Shown here in pieces: positions 1 to 8,127 of a DNA stretch of 64,000 nt (position 1 is its first letter; each line of letters begins with the position of its first letter). Both the position numbers and the translations under genes were made by a program. The notes beneath the pieces are model-generated. The model had not been told where the DNA came from and did not search any database. It worked only from the letters and a program-made list of their open reading frames with translations. Source of the DNA: Bacillus albus (GTDB lineage: Bacteria; Bacillota; Bacilli; Bacillales; Bacillaceae_G); contig NZ_MAOE01000119.1 of the NCBI RefSeq assembly GCF_001884185.1, positions 1 through 64,000 of the forward strand. The letters run 5' to 3'.

Positions 1-75
1 TCCGGTACAATATCGAACTCATGCCCTAAAGGCTGCCTAATGAAACGACCTGTCTAACTTTATGGGGTCAGTTCA
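1..75 (+). mobile_element. Right end of an IS3-family insertion sequence (truncated by window edge)
   Basis: Bases 2-40 translate in one frame to PVQYRTHALKAA followed by TAA. This looks like the usual carboxyl terminus of IS3-family OrfB transposases, which often end in a SPVQYR-type motif. Bases 51-75 then read as a terminal inverted repeat when taken on the other strand (TGAACTGACCCCATAAAG at its outer end). Only the last 12 codons of the transposase are visible, so the element may be intact outside the window. It lies about 25 bp from the end of the citrate-type transporter gene. The family call rests on recognising the tail and repeat, not on a full protein. Confidence 0.7.
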
Positions 76-100
76 ATGTGCCCTCTACTGTTTTTTTATC

Positions 101-1405
101 TTATATTGGAATAATCCCAATTACAATTCCAGTAATCAACATCACCATTGTCGTTCCAACTGCCCACAATAACGTGAAGCGTTGATGTTCACCAAAATCA
201 ACTTTGGCCATTCCGACTAATAAATAAGTGGATGCGACAAGAGGACTTAATAAATGAACAGGTTGACCGAGTAAAGAAGCGCGTCCCATTTCAGCTGCAC
301 TAATTCCGTAAGCAGCGGCAGCCTTCGTTAAAATAGGTAATACGCCGAAGTAAAATGCATCATTGGACATGAAAAATGTGAACGGCATACTAAGAAGTGC
401 TGTAATAATTGGGAGTTGTGGTCCAAGAGCGTCTGGTATAAGAGTGACTACACTTTGAGCCATTGCATCTACCATTTTCGTTCCTGATAAAATACCAGTG
501 AAAATTCCAGCGGCAAATACGAGAGAAACAACCGCTAATACATTTCCTGCGTGAGAAGCAATACGTTCTTTCTGCTGTTCTAAGTTCGGATAGTTAAGCA
601 TAACAGCAATCGCGAAAGCAATTGTAAATAAAACAGGTAACGGCATAACTTCTAGTATAAGGCAGACAAGTAAGGTAACAGTTAATAAAAAGTTAATCCA
701 TAGAAGCTTAGGGCGTTTATGAACGGCAGCTTCTACTGTAGCAGCTTGCTCATCCATCGTTTGCATTTGTTTTAAATATTGTACATCCATAATGCCTAAA
801 CGTTTTCTTTCTTTTTTGCCAAGATAGTAAGCAACGAAAACGACCCAAATGGCACCAGCGATCATTCCTGGTATAAGTGGTGTAAAGAGCTCTGATGCGT
901 CTAGTCCAAGAGCACTCATAACCCGAGCTGTCGGTCCGCCCCACGGTGTAAGATTTGTTACTCCTGCCCCTAACATAACAACCCCAGCTAATATAAGTGG
1001 ATTCATTCCAAGGCGTTTATATAGTGGATACATTGCAGAAACAGTAATCATATATGTTGTTGTTCCATCCCCATCTAATGAAACGATAATTGTAAGAATC
1101 GCTGTACCAACAACAATTTTTAAAGGATCTCCTTTTACAAATTTCAAAATCCGACTAATGACAGGATCGAATAAACCGCTATCAATCATAATTCCAAAAT
1201 ACAAAATAGCAAACATAAGCATAATACCAGTAGGCGCTAGTTTTTGAATCCCTTCTAACATCATAGGTCCCATATTTGCATAAAAACCGCCAATTAATGC
1301 GAAAGTAATTGGAATTAATATTAACGCGACTAGTGCGGACATACGTTTCGTCATAATTAAAAACATAAAGACAAATACCATTGCAAATCCAAGTAGTGCT
1401 AACAT
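101..1405 (-). CDS. CitMHS-family metal-citrate/organic acid symporter
   Basis: A 434-residue polytopic membrane protein with about 11-12 hydrophobic segments. It has the family features of CitMHS carriers: a charged DGDGTTTYMI stretch near residue 110, the following SAMYPLYKRLGM, and the conserved C-terminal FGVLPIL and HLLSPLVAS regions. In Bacillus such carriers (CitM, CitN) import citrate complexed with Mg2+ or Ca2+ with protons; the exact ion cannot be told from sequence. The start is ATG at 1405, preceded by an AGGGGGAG ribosome site. A perfect cre box lies 20 bp upstream, so CcpA repression by glucose is expected. No citrate-type two-component pair is adjacent; the nearest one (11-13 kb) sits with the malate genes. 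Confidence 0.9.
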   Translation of the reverse strand: MLALLGFAMVFVFMFLIMTKRMSALVALILIPITFALIGGFYANMGPMMLEGIQKLAPTGIMLMFAILYFGIMIDSGLFDPVISRILKFVKGDPLKIVVGTAILTIIVSLDGDGTTTYMITVSAMYPLYKRLGMNPLILAGVVMLGAGVTNLTPWGGPTARVMSALGLDASELFTPLIPGMIAGAIWVVFVAYYLGKKERKRLGIMDVQYLKQMQTMDEQAATVEAAVHKRPKLLWINFLLTVTLLVCLILEVMPLPVLFTIAFAIAVMLNYPNLEQQKERIASHAGNVLAVVSLVFAAGIFTGILSGTKMVDAMAQSVVTLIPDALGPQLPIITALLSMPFTFFMSNDAFYFGVLPILTKAAAAYGISAAEMGRASLLGQPVHLLSPLVASTYLLVGMAKVDFGEHQRFTLLWAVGTTMVMLITGIVIGIIPI

Positions 1406-1424
1406 GTAATCTCCCCCTCAAAAA

Positions 1425-1440
1425 ATGATTGCGCTTTCAA
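1425..1440 (-). promoter_or_regulatory. cre box (CcpA operator) of the CitMHS gene
   Basis: On the minus strand the sequence is TTGAAAGCGCAATCAT, matching WTGNAANCGNWNNCAW at every defined position. It lies just upstream of the ribosome site of the CitMHS gene, where CcpA would block initiation or elongation. Confidence 0.85.
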
Positions 1441-1659
1441 AATGTAATGAAAATTCAGAAAAAACTTTTTTTGTTTATCATAAAACCATCCATTCAAATG
1501 GTAAATAATTTGAAAAATAACATCATTAGAAGCATAATTTTTATTTTGGTCATTTTGTTCACGGGAGTTAATTTGAATTTTTAAAAAGTAAGCTGCTCTC
1601 CATAAGAATGGTAGAATAAGATGAAAATATTGAAGTGTGACATAGGGAGTAGATTATAT

Positions 1660-1914
1660 ATGAAAACGAGAATGGAAGAGATTTATAGCTCTTATGAAGG
1701 AACGGTAGAAGAAATTTTTGTTAATGAATCTTCTTACGTATATGAGTGGGAAAAGTTAATGATGATCCGAAAAAATAACGGTGAATTTGAAAAAGTTGCG
1801 GTCGGTATCAGTGGAAATATAAGATTAGTAAATGTAGTTGCTGGGCAGCAAATTAATACAGAAACGTTATTAGTTACGTTAGAAGACGATTTATTAATTA
1901 CAGGTTGTGAATGA
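1660..1914 (+). CDS. Small biotinyl/lipoyl-like domain protein
   Basis: An 84-residue protein starting at ATG 1660, which has an AGGGAG ribosome site 11 bp upstream; the ATG at 1621 has none. The pattern YEGTVEEIFV, followed by a short insert, then GNIRLVNVVAGQQI and TLLVTLED, resembles half of the barrel-sandwich fold of biotin carboxyl carrier and lipoyl domains. The modifiable Lys of the MKM motif is absent, so it is not a carrier in the usual sense. It stands alone between the CitMHS gene and the NosL-like gene. Fold assignment is inference from the hydrophobic and Gly pattern; no function is known to me. Confidence 0.6.
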   Translation: MKTRMEEIYSSYEGTVEEIFVNESSYVYEWEKLMMIRKNNGEFEKVAVGISGNIRLVNVVAGQQINTETLLVTLEDDLLITGCE

Positions 1915-2045
1915 TGAAAGATATGTAGAAATGACTACACATCTTTTTTGTTCCATATATTACAAAAGCCACATTGTTTTTTCACAAATCGCACACAAGT
2001 TTTTGATATGCTCCTTGTAGAAGATATGGTTAGGGAGGAAATAAA

Positions 2046-2549
2046 ATGAGAACAAAGTATGCGATGCTTGCTATATGCTTATTCCTTGTCTTTACAATAG
2101 TAGGATGTGGTAAGAAACGAGCAGAGGCTGTGGCAATTGATGAGAAACATGATAAGTGTGATATTTGCCAAATTGGGGTAATGGATAATCAATTTGCAAC
2201 AGAAGTTATTTTAGAAAATGGAAAAGCGTTAAAGTTTGATGATATCGGTTGTATGTATAAATGGATGGAGATTAATCCAGGTGAAAAGACGAAAGAAAAA
2301 TTTGTTCGAGATTATGATTCGAAGGATTGGGTTTCGTTAGAAGACGCCACTTATGTATATGATAAAACAATTACAACACCAATGGCTTATAATGTTATTT
2401 CATTTAAAAACAAAAAAGATGCAAAGAGCTTTGTATCTAACTATAAGGGGAAAGTTCTTTCGTATAAAGAGCTAGCAGAGCATAAATGGGAAATGAATAA
2501 AGAGATGATGGGGAATCCGAACAAGGGAAATCACGGTGGTCATCATTAA
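2046..2549 (+). CDS. NosL-like copper-binding lipoprotein
   Basis: A 167-residue protein with a lipoprotein signal peptide (hydrophobic residues 8-19, lipobox VGC), so it should be anchored on the outer face of the membrane. The core CDICQIGVMDNQFAT, followed by FDDIGCMYKWM, matches the NosL family, whose members bind Cu(I) for delivery to periplasmic or extracellular copper enzymes. The C-terminus is rich in Met and His (EMMGNPNK, GGHH), which fits copper binding. There is no nitrous oxide reductase gene here, so a role in copper supply to another enzyme or in copper handling is likely. The start has an excellent TAGGGAGG ribosome site and a terminator follows directly. Confidence 0.82.
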   Translation: MRTKYAMLAICLFLVFTIVGCGKKRAEAVAIDEKHDKCDICQIGVMDNQFATEVILENGKALKFDDIGCMYKWMEINPGEKTKEKFVRDYDSKDWVSLEDATYVYDKTITTPMAYNVISFKNKKDAKSFVSNYKGKVLSYKELAEHKWEMNKEMMGNPNKGNHGGHH

Positions 2550-2559
2550 TACTAGAAAG

Positions 2560-2585
2560 AGACAACTATATAGTTGTCTTTTTTA
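2560..2585 (+). terminator. Rho-independent terminator after the NosL-like gene
   Basis: Arms AGACAACTAT and ATAGTTGTCT form a 10-bp stem followed by TTTTT. Confidence 0.85.
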
Positions 2586-2797
2586 GTATTACTCAAGTGC
2601 AAATATAGAAAAGGTGTAAAATTTTTAGAAGAACGGTTACAATGGAATATAGTAACCTAAAGCAATCATGTATGTACTTTTTAGAAATGTATACAAATGC
2701 GGTAAAATCGTGCTAAACTAATTGCTTCGCTAATATAGGTTGAGAAACATAGGTATAAGTTTAGATAATCCGATTAAAGAAGGAATATAAAGGGCTT

Positions 2798-2869
2798 ATG
2801 GATAAATGTAATCAGGAAGAGTTATTGTATGTGATGGAGGAATGGTTAAGAAAACATTATCTTTCATAG
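2798..2869 (+). CDS. Candidate 23-aa peptide upstream of the ankyrin lipoprotein
   Basis: ATG at 2798, with AAAGGG a few bases upstream, opens a 23-codon frame (MDKCNQEELLYV..., ending KHYLS) rich in Glu and Leu and likely helical. Its TAG stop overlaps the TAGGAGCT ribosome site of the next gene, an arrangement typical of translational coupling or a leader peptide. No family is recognised. It could be a chance frame; conservation across relatives would decide. Confidence 0.35.
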   Translation: MDKCNQEELLYVMEEWLRKHYLS

Positions 2870-2880
2870 GAGCTGTAGTT

Positions 2881-3678
2881 GTGAGAAAACAAAAAATTTT
2901 ATTATGTATGTTATTAGGACTTTTAATGACGGTAGTGGCTTGCGATAAGCAAGAGGAGCCAGAATCGAAACCGGTTCATGTGAAAAACGAGAAGAAAAGA
3001 GAAAAGCATAAAGAACAGGAAGAATCTAAAGAAGAAAAAAGTATAAATTTAATGGACAAACAGTTGCTACTTTCTGCGACTCTTGGAGACACAGAAACAG
3101 CTATGAAGCTGATTCAAGATGGAGCCAATATAAATGTAGAAGGTGACAACGGAGAAACGCCTATCCTTGCAGCAACGTATCAAAATCACGTAGAGACAGT
3201 TAAAGCGTTAATTGGTGCAGGTGCTAATATTGAAAGTAAAGATGAGAAACAAAGTAATCCCTTTCTTTATGCAAGTAGAGAAGGATATACAGACATTGTA
3301 AAGCTACTAATTAATGCAGGGGTTAATACGAAAGAAATTACTAAATCAGGTGGAACAGCACTCATTTCTGCATCTGAACGTGGCCATGTAGAGGTCGTAA
3401 AAGAATTGTTAGAGCATACAGATATTGATGTGAATTATAGAAATGCTCGTGGTGGAACAGCTTTAGTAGAAGCAATCGTATTAGGAAATGGTAGTGAAAA
3501 TCATAAGAAAGTAATTCAAATGCTTATTGACCACGGGGCAGATGTAAATATGGTCAATAAGGAAAATATTACGCCACTGCAATATGCTGAAAAAAGAGGT
3601 TTTAAAGATATTGCAAATATGTTGAGAGTTGCTGGAGCGAATGAAGTCGTACAGCCACAACTACAACCGGTGGAATAA
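2881..3678 (+). CDS. Ankyrin-repeat lipoprotein
   Basis: The preferred start is GTG 2881, which has TAGGAGC at ideal spacing. It yields a clean lipoprotein signal peptide (RKQ, hydrophobic run, lipobox VVAC), whereas the ATG at 2842 lies too close to its GGAGG and puts 13 residues ahead of the signal. The 265-residue product has a Lys/Glu-rich tether (about residues 30-60), then four to five ankyrin repeats with the usual G-A-N-I/V and TPL...A patterns (ETPILAATYQNH, GTALISASERGH, ITPLQYAEKRG). Ankyrin repeats bind other proteins, so it probably acts as an anchored extracytoplasmic scaffold or inhibitor. The partner is unknown. Confidence 0.85.
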   Translation: MRKQKILLCMLLGLLMTVVACDKQEEPESKPVHVKNEKKREKHKEQEESKEEKSINLMDKQLLLSATLGDTETAMKLIQDGANINVEGDNGETPILAATYQNHVETVKALIGAGANIESKDEKQSNPFLYASREGYTDIVKLLINAGVNTKEITKSGGTALISASERGHVEVVKELLEHTDIDVNYRNARGGTALVEAIVLGNGSENHKKVIQMLIDHGADVNMVNKENITPLQYAEKRGFKDIANMLRVAGANEVVQPQLQPVE

Positions 3679-3900
3679 CAAAGATGAAATAATCCCATTT
3701 AGATAGACAGAATGAAGAAGTCATTTCGTATGATGAATTCAGTAATGTGTATTTGAATGGGATTTTTGTTTTGGAAAAAATTATTTGAAGAGGGGGGATA
3801 GATACACAGTAAATAAGGAGGAGAAAACAATTTAAGCAGAGATTTTACTTGTTTATAACCAACTAGGAATAATAAAGTGTGTAAATGAACATGGAAATAA

Positions 3901-3933
3901 GAAAGCCGTATCCGAAAGGATACGGCTTTCTTT
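3901..3933. terminator. Strong hairpin with GAAA loop
   Basis: GAAAGCCGTATCC and GGATACGGCTTTC form a perfect 13-bp stem closed by a GAAA tetraloop. It lies between the ankyrin gene (+) and the 27-aa peptide gene (-) and has short T tracts on both sides, so it may stop transcription both ways. Confidence 0.75.
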
Positions 3934-4015
3934 AGGAGATAAGGGATCAAAAAAATGAAGAAGTCTTATCTCTTTTATATGAGTAAAGGGTCTAGAATGA
4001 ATCTTGTCCTTTTCA

Positions 4016-4099
4016 TTATTTGTTTAACTCCATTGCAACTTGTTTCCCATTTACGAAAACCTCTGCCACTGCTACTACAACTTCCATCACTTTTTTCAT
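4016..4099 (-). CDS. 27-aa peptide, copy A of a paralogous pair
   Basis: A 27-codon frame with the ribosome site AAGGAGAG 9 bp before ATG 4099. The product (MKKVMEVVVAVAEV, FVNGKQVAMELNK) matches the peptide at 16303-16386 in 21 of 27 positions. The two genes differ by synonymous changes in the conserved tail (GGG/GGT, GAG/GAA, AAC/AAT), which is strong evidence that both are translated. The N-terminal half is hydrophobic but too short and too lightly charged for a standard signal peptide. The promoter region shares three elements with two other tiny genes (-10 TATACT, TTCGATAGT, and an inverted repeat). Function is unknown. Confidence 0.72.
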   Translation of the reverse strand: MKKVMEVVVAVAEVFVNGKQVAMELNK

Positions 4100-4139
4100 G
4101 TCTCATCTCTCCTTGTTTTTTGTTTCATTTCTTACTTTT

Positions 4140-4203
4140 AGTATAAGGAAATATAGCAATTGCAACTATCGAATTGGATGACAAGAGACTTACATTGTTG
4201 TAA
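4140..4203 (-). promoter_or_regulatory. Promoter of 27-aa peptide A with TTACA-N4-TGTAA box
   Basis: Read on the minus strand: inverted repeat TTACAACAATGTAA (4190-4203), then TTCGATAGT (4166-4174), then -10 TATACT (4140-4145). The repeat-to--10 distance is 45 bp. The same layout precedes the peptide genes at 16303 and 22995. The repeat fits the TNACA-N4-TGTAA pattern that I recall being proposed for BceR-type response regulators. Confidence 0.6.
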
Positions 4204-4312
4204 GGATAATCATTTTATTTGTAATAAATATGATTTTGAATATGAGTTCAAAGGATTCTGTTGTTTTGAAATATAATTAGAAAGAGAGTGACTTAGAAAG
4301 CAGGGGGATAAT

Positions 4313-5017
4313 ATGAAAAGGGTTCTTGTTATTAGTGATATTCATGGAGAAATAGAAAAGTTCGAACAGTTACTGGAAGAAGCTCAATATGATGCAAAAC
4401 AGGATCAATTAATTTTACTGGGAGATTATGTGGATCGTGGTCCAAATGCGCGTGCAGTAATTGAAAAGGTAAAAGGGTTAAAAGAAGAGGGAGCCCTCGT
4501 TCTAAAGGGCAATCATGAAGATATGATGATTAAGGCGTTAACGACAGATGAGGAGCGTTCATGGAATCATTGGGTAAAAAGGAATGGTGGAGATAAGACT
4601 TTATACAGCTATGGCTTTGTAGAAGAAGATATTGTGGTCAATGAGGAAGCCTTCCAAAAACCAATGTTACAATCGCATGTTTTAGAGGAGCATGTAAAGT
4701 TCATTCAAGAATTAGATCATTACATTGAAACAGAAGAGTATATATTTGTACATGCGGGTGTTGAGCCAATGAAGCAGGTTTCGGAATGTGAACCATATAC
4801 GTTAATGTGGATTCGTAATGAGTTTCATAGTGGGTATAGTGGTGAAAAGGTTGTTGTATTTGGTCATACGGAAACAAAAACGCTTCATGGTAGTGAGAAT
4901 TGTGGCGTATATTTTGGGAGCAATCGTATTATAGGAATTGATGGCGGTGCTGTATATGGCGGCCAACTAAATTGTTTAGAATTGCCGAGCAAAAAGGTAT
5001 ACGTAGTAAAAAATTGA
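4313..5017 (+). CDS. Calcineurin-like metallophosphatase (protein phosphatase type)
   Basis: A 234-residue cytoplasmic enzyme with every metal-binding motif of the PPP/bacterial serine-threonine phosphatase branch: DIHGE (residues 8-12), GDYVDRG (41-47), GNHED (66-70), VHAG (about 146) and FGHTET (about 185). These ligate two metal ions. Relatives include PrpE and lambda phosphatase; the substrate may be a phosphoprotein or a dinucleotide polyphosphate such as Ap4A, and sequence does not separate these. ATG 4313 follows a good AGGGGGA site. It is a single-gene unit closed by a terminator that begins inside its stop codon. Confidence 0.88.
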   Translation: MKRVLVISDIHGEIEKFEQLLEEAQYDAKQDQLILLGDYVDRGPNARAVIEKVKGLKEEGALVLKGNHEDMMIKALTTDEERSWNHWVKRNGGDKTLYSYGFVEEDIVVNEEAFQKPMLQSHVLEEHVKFIQELDHYIETEEYIFVHAGVEPMKQVSECEPYTLMWIRNEFHSGYSGEKVVVFGHTETKTLHGSENCGVYFGSNRIIGIDGGAVYGGQLNCLELPSKKVYVVKN

Positions 5018-5056
5018 AAGAGATAAGAGGAATCTTATTTCTTTCAATTTTTTATT
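5012..5056 (+). terminator. Terminator of the metallophosphatase gene
   Basis: AATTGAAAGA-ATAAGA pairs with TCTTAT-TCTTTCAATT and is followed by TTTTTTATT. The 5' arm contains the stop codon. Confidence 0.8.
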
Positions 5057-5167
5057 AAGCTAAATTTAAGGAAGAGCTTGTATAATAAGTCTTTCAAATG
5101 TTATATCGATAAAAACGTTAAAATGTAATTATAAATAGAATTGAACAATATGGCGGAAGGTGAGAAT

Positions 5168-5839
5168 ATGCGCTTACTCGTAGTAGAAGATAATGCTTCG
5201 TTATTAGAGTCTATTGTCCAAATATTACGCGATGAATTTGAAGTAGATACAGCATTGAATGGAGAAGATGGATTATTTCTAGCATTACAAAATATATATG
5301 ACGCTATTTTGCTTGATGTGATGATGCCAGAAATGGACGGTTTTGAAGTAATTCAAAAAATACGTGATGAAAAGATTGAAACGCCAGTCCTATTTTTGAC
5401 AGCGAGAGATTCTTTAGAAGATCGCGTGAAAGGCCTGGATTTTGGTGGCGATGATTATATCGTTAAGCCGTTTCAGGCTCCAGAGTTAAAAGCGAGAATT
5501 CGTGCTTTATTACGACGAAGCGGTAGTTTAACAACGAAGCAGACTATTCGTTATAAAGGGATTGAACTGTTCGGAAAAGATAAAGACGTTCAAGTAGATG
5601 GACAAAGTATGAAGCTGACATTAAAACAATATGAGCTTCTAGAGTACCTTGTTCAAAATAGCGGAAAGATTTTAATGCGTGAACAAATTTTTGATCGTGT
5701 TTGGGGATTTGATTCAGATACGACAGTGGCAATTGTAGAAGTGTATGTACATCATTTACGTAAAAAATTAGAGCCATTCGGTTATCAGAAAGATATTCAA
5801 ACCGTTCGAGGTATTGGATATATATTAAAAGAACAATGA
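5168..5839 (+). CDS. OmpR-family response regulator
   Basis: A 223-residue regulator. The N-terminal receiver has the acidic pair in VVEDNAS, the phospho-acceptor Asp in LLDVMMP and the Lys of VKPF. The C-terminal winged helix ends VRGIGYILKEQ. ATG 5168 is chosen over TTG 5141 and ATG 5150 because GGAAGGTGA lies just before it. Its stop overlaps the kinase start by 4 bp, so the two are co-translated. Genes that follow (secreted repeat protein, C39-like protease) are candidate targets by position only. Confidence 0.92.
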   Translation: MRLLVVEDNASLLESIVQILRDEFEVDTALNGEDGLFLALQNIYDAILLDVMMPEMDGFEVIQKIRDEKIETPVLFLTARDSLEDRVKGLDFGGDDYIVKPFQAPELKARIRALLRRSGSLTTKQTIRYKGIELFGKDKDVQVDGQSMKLTLKQYELLEYLVQNSGKILMREQIFDRVWGFDSDTTVAIVEVYVHHLRKKLEPFGYQKDIQTVRGIGYILKEQ

Positions 5840-7086
5840 AAAAGGGAAGTATGTTTCAGAAGACGCGTATTCGATTGACTATATTGAATTCATTAGTATT
5901 TATCATTTTGATAGGCGTATTAGGTAGTATCATTTATTCGTACACATATAAGCGTATTTATAGTGGAGTAAATGAATCGATAGAAAAAGCCGTTCAGCAT
6001 AGAAAGAATTCAGATGATAAAAAACTACCTAAAAAAATTAGGGGATATCCTCCAATTGGGGATCCAAGGATAATGGAGTTAACTTGGCTTGGAAATACAG
6101 TGGAGATAGGTATTGAAAATGGCAAACGTCGTTTTATCTTTGAAGACAATTTGGAAAAGTTTTCGCCAAAGAAATTAGGAACTTTGCAAGATATAGAAGT
6201 GCAAGGGCAATATTTTAGAACGTTTGCATTTCAACAAGATACAAAAATAGTTCAAATTGTAAGGGATATAACAGCTGAAAAAGAAATGTTAAATACTTTA
6301 TTTTTAATTCTTGTGATAGGTTGTAGCGTAGGAAGTTTATGTGCAATAGGAATTGGCTTTTTCTTAGCTGGCAGGGCACTCGTACCCATTCAAAATTCAT
6401 GGGAAAAACAGCAGCAATTCGTTTCGGATGCATCACATGAATTAAGGACACCACTTGCGGTTATTCAATCCAAAACAGATATATTATTTCAATCACCATC
6501 TGCGACAATAGAAGAAAAAGCGATGGATATTTCTACGATTTCAAAGGAGTGTAGACGATTATCTAAGCTTGTGGCTAATTTATTATTGTTAGCACGTTCG
6601 GATTCTAATCAAATTGAGATGGATAAGAAAACATTTAAAATGGATACATTGTTAGAAGAAATAGTAGATCCATATAGGGAGATTGCTTCCTATCAAGAAA
6701 AAGAGATGATATTGAAAGTAGAGAATGATATATCATTTATGGGTGATAGAGAGAGAATTCATCAAATGATGGTCATATTGTTAGATAATGCGATGAAGTA
6801 TACGAATGAAGGTGGTCATATTGAAATCGATTGTACGCAAACGAACAGTTCGATTCGTATACGAGTGAAAGATGATGGAATAGGAGTGAAAGATGAGGAT
6901 ATACCAAAACTATTTAATCGTTTTTATCAAGGAGATAAAGCGAGAAGTGCGTCAGAAGGAGCAGGATTAGGTCTTTCAATCGCGAACTGGATTGTAGAAA
7001 AGCATTATGGAAAAATATTAGTAGAGAGCAAATGGGAAGGTGGCAGTTGTTTTGAAGTGATTCTTCCTAAAAACCAAAGAATATAA
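5836..7086 (+). CDS. Sensor histidine kinase, partner of the upstream regulator
   Basis: A 416-residue membrane kinase. TM1 is about residues 14-35, an extracellular domain of about 115 residues follows, and TM2 is about 153-178. The HisKA domain carries phospho-His 201 in SDASHELRTPLAVIQ, followed by an N box (LLDNAMKY), G1 (DDGIGVK) and G2 (GAGLGLSI) of the ATPase. There is no clear HAMP or PAS domain, so signal transfer is presumably direct through the helices. The ATG overlaps the regulator stop. The ligand is unknown; the moderate-size sensor domain has no family I recognise. Confidence 0.92.
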   Translation: MKKGSMFQKTRIRLTILNSLVFIILIGVLGSIIYSYTYKRIYSGVNESIEKAVQHRKNSDDKKLPKKIRGYPPIGDPRIMELTWLGNTVEIGIENGKRRFIFEDNLEKFSPKKLGTLQDIEVQGQYFRTFAFQQDTKIVQIVRDITAEKEMLNTLFLILVIGCSVGSLCAIGIGFFLAGRALVPIQNSWEKQQQFVSDASHELRTPLAVIQSKTDILFQSPSATIEEKAMDISTISKECRRLSKLVANLLLLARSDSNQIEMDKKTFKMDTLLEEIVDPYREIASYQEKEMILKVENDISFMGDRERIHQMMVILLDNAMKYTNEGGHIEIDCTQTNSSIRIRVKDDGIGVKDEDIPKLFNRFYQGDKARSASEGAGLGLSIANWIVEKHYGKILVESKWEGGSCFEVILPKNQRI

Positions 7087-7091
7087 GTGAG

Positions 7092-7127
7092 AAGACGATC
7101 TTGTTTTTACAAGGTCGTCTTTTTTTA
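7092..7127 (+). terminator. Terminator of the two-component operon
   Basis: AAGACGATCTTGT and ACAAGGTCGTCTT (one G-T pair) followed by seven T. Confidence 0.88.
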
Positions 7128-7292
7128 AGGGAAAGTTAAGAAACTATTTATAACATGTATGATATACAGAAAGTTCGCCCTATGAAGAAGCGATTATAAA
7201 AAGGTATTTGAGCAGATTATATCGATCATAACGTTATTTCGATTATGTATAGGGAATGATGGAAAAGAACGTGTAAGAGGGAGGAATTAATT

Positions 7293-8114
7293 TTGAAAAA
7301 GAAAATGATGACGGTATTCACTATTGGAGTAATGAGTTTAAGTATATTAGGCGGTGCCTCTCCTTCTGAAACATCAAAAGGAAAGACAGATTACACACAG
7401 CGAAGCAAAGAACAATTAAACAATGGGAAGATACATGCGGTGCATACAGAAGAAAAGGCGGAGAATCTAGGGATTGAAACGGAAGGGAAAGAACAAATCA
7501 CGCTAGAAAAAGAAATCCATGAGACGGAAGTAGGAAGGGAAGCAGAACAGTTAGGAATTTCGATTGAAGGAAAAGACGTTGGAACTCTTTCAGAAGAAAT
7601 CTATGAAACAAAAATAAAGCAAGAGGCGTTAAAGCTAGGCATATCTATAGAGAATACAACGATTGTAAATTTAATTAATCAAATTAATACGATTAAAATT
7701 AACGATGAAGCGGATAAATTAGGTATCTCAACAAATGGAAAAGAAATAGAGGACATTGAGGAAGAAATCTATGGAACGAAAGTAAGAGAGGAAGCAGGGA
7801 AGTTAGGTATTTCCCAAAAAGGAAAAGAGATAGAAACGTTAGCACAAGAAGTATATGAACAAAAAGTACAGGAAGAAGCAAAAAAATATCATATTGATTT
7901 GTATGGTAAAGATATATATCAAGTATTAAAAGAAATTAATGAGCAAAAAGTATTACAAATGGCAGATGAGCTTAATATGGATAAAACGAATATGAACGTT
8001 CAAGAATTAGCCGAAAAAATAAAAAAAGATCAGCCTGAAAAAGGAAAAGAACTAAATTTTGTACCGGTGATTCGCACGGACGCTGACATGTTTTATTCTT
8101 ATTTAACGAACTAA
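7293..8114 (+). CDS. Secreted protein with tandem ~32-residue LGI-GK repeats
   Basis: A 273-residue protein beginning at TTG 7293 (GAGGGAGGA site) with a signal peptide over roughly residues 1-24. From about residue 50 it consists of six repeats of about 32 residues with the pattern A..LGI...GK....L..EI.E.K...EA, for example EAEQLGISIEGKD and EAGKLGISQKGKE. The repeats are highly charged and predicted all-helical, which suggests an elongated surface or cell-wall spacer. Similar LGI/GK units occur in other uncharacterised Bacillus exoproteins, but I cannot name the domain. Only 13 bp separate it from the protease gene, so the two form an operon. Confidence 0.8.
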   Translation: MKKKMMTVFTIGVMSLSILGGASPSETSKGKTDYTQRSKEQLNNGKIHAVHTEEKAENLGIETEGKEQITLEKEIHETEVGREAEQLGISIEGKDVGTLSEEIYETKIKQEALKLGISIENTTIVNLINQINTIKINDEADKLGISTNGKEIEDIEEEIYGTKVREEAGKLGISQKGKEIETLAQEVYEQKVQEEAKKYHIDLYGKDIYQVLKEINEQKVLQMADELNMDKTNMNVQELAEKIKKDQPEKGKELNFVPVIRTDADMFYSYLTN

Positions 8115-8127
8115 AAAGGGCGTGAGA

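Noticed and set aside
3955..4146. 63-codon plus-strand frame over peptide A
   Set aside because: It is antisense to the 27-aa gene, rich in Leu/Pro/Ser as shadow frames are, and lacks a ribosome site.
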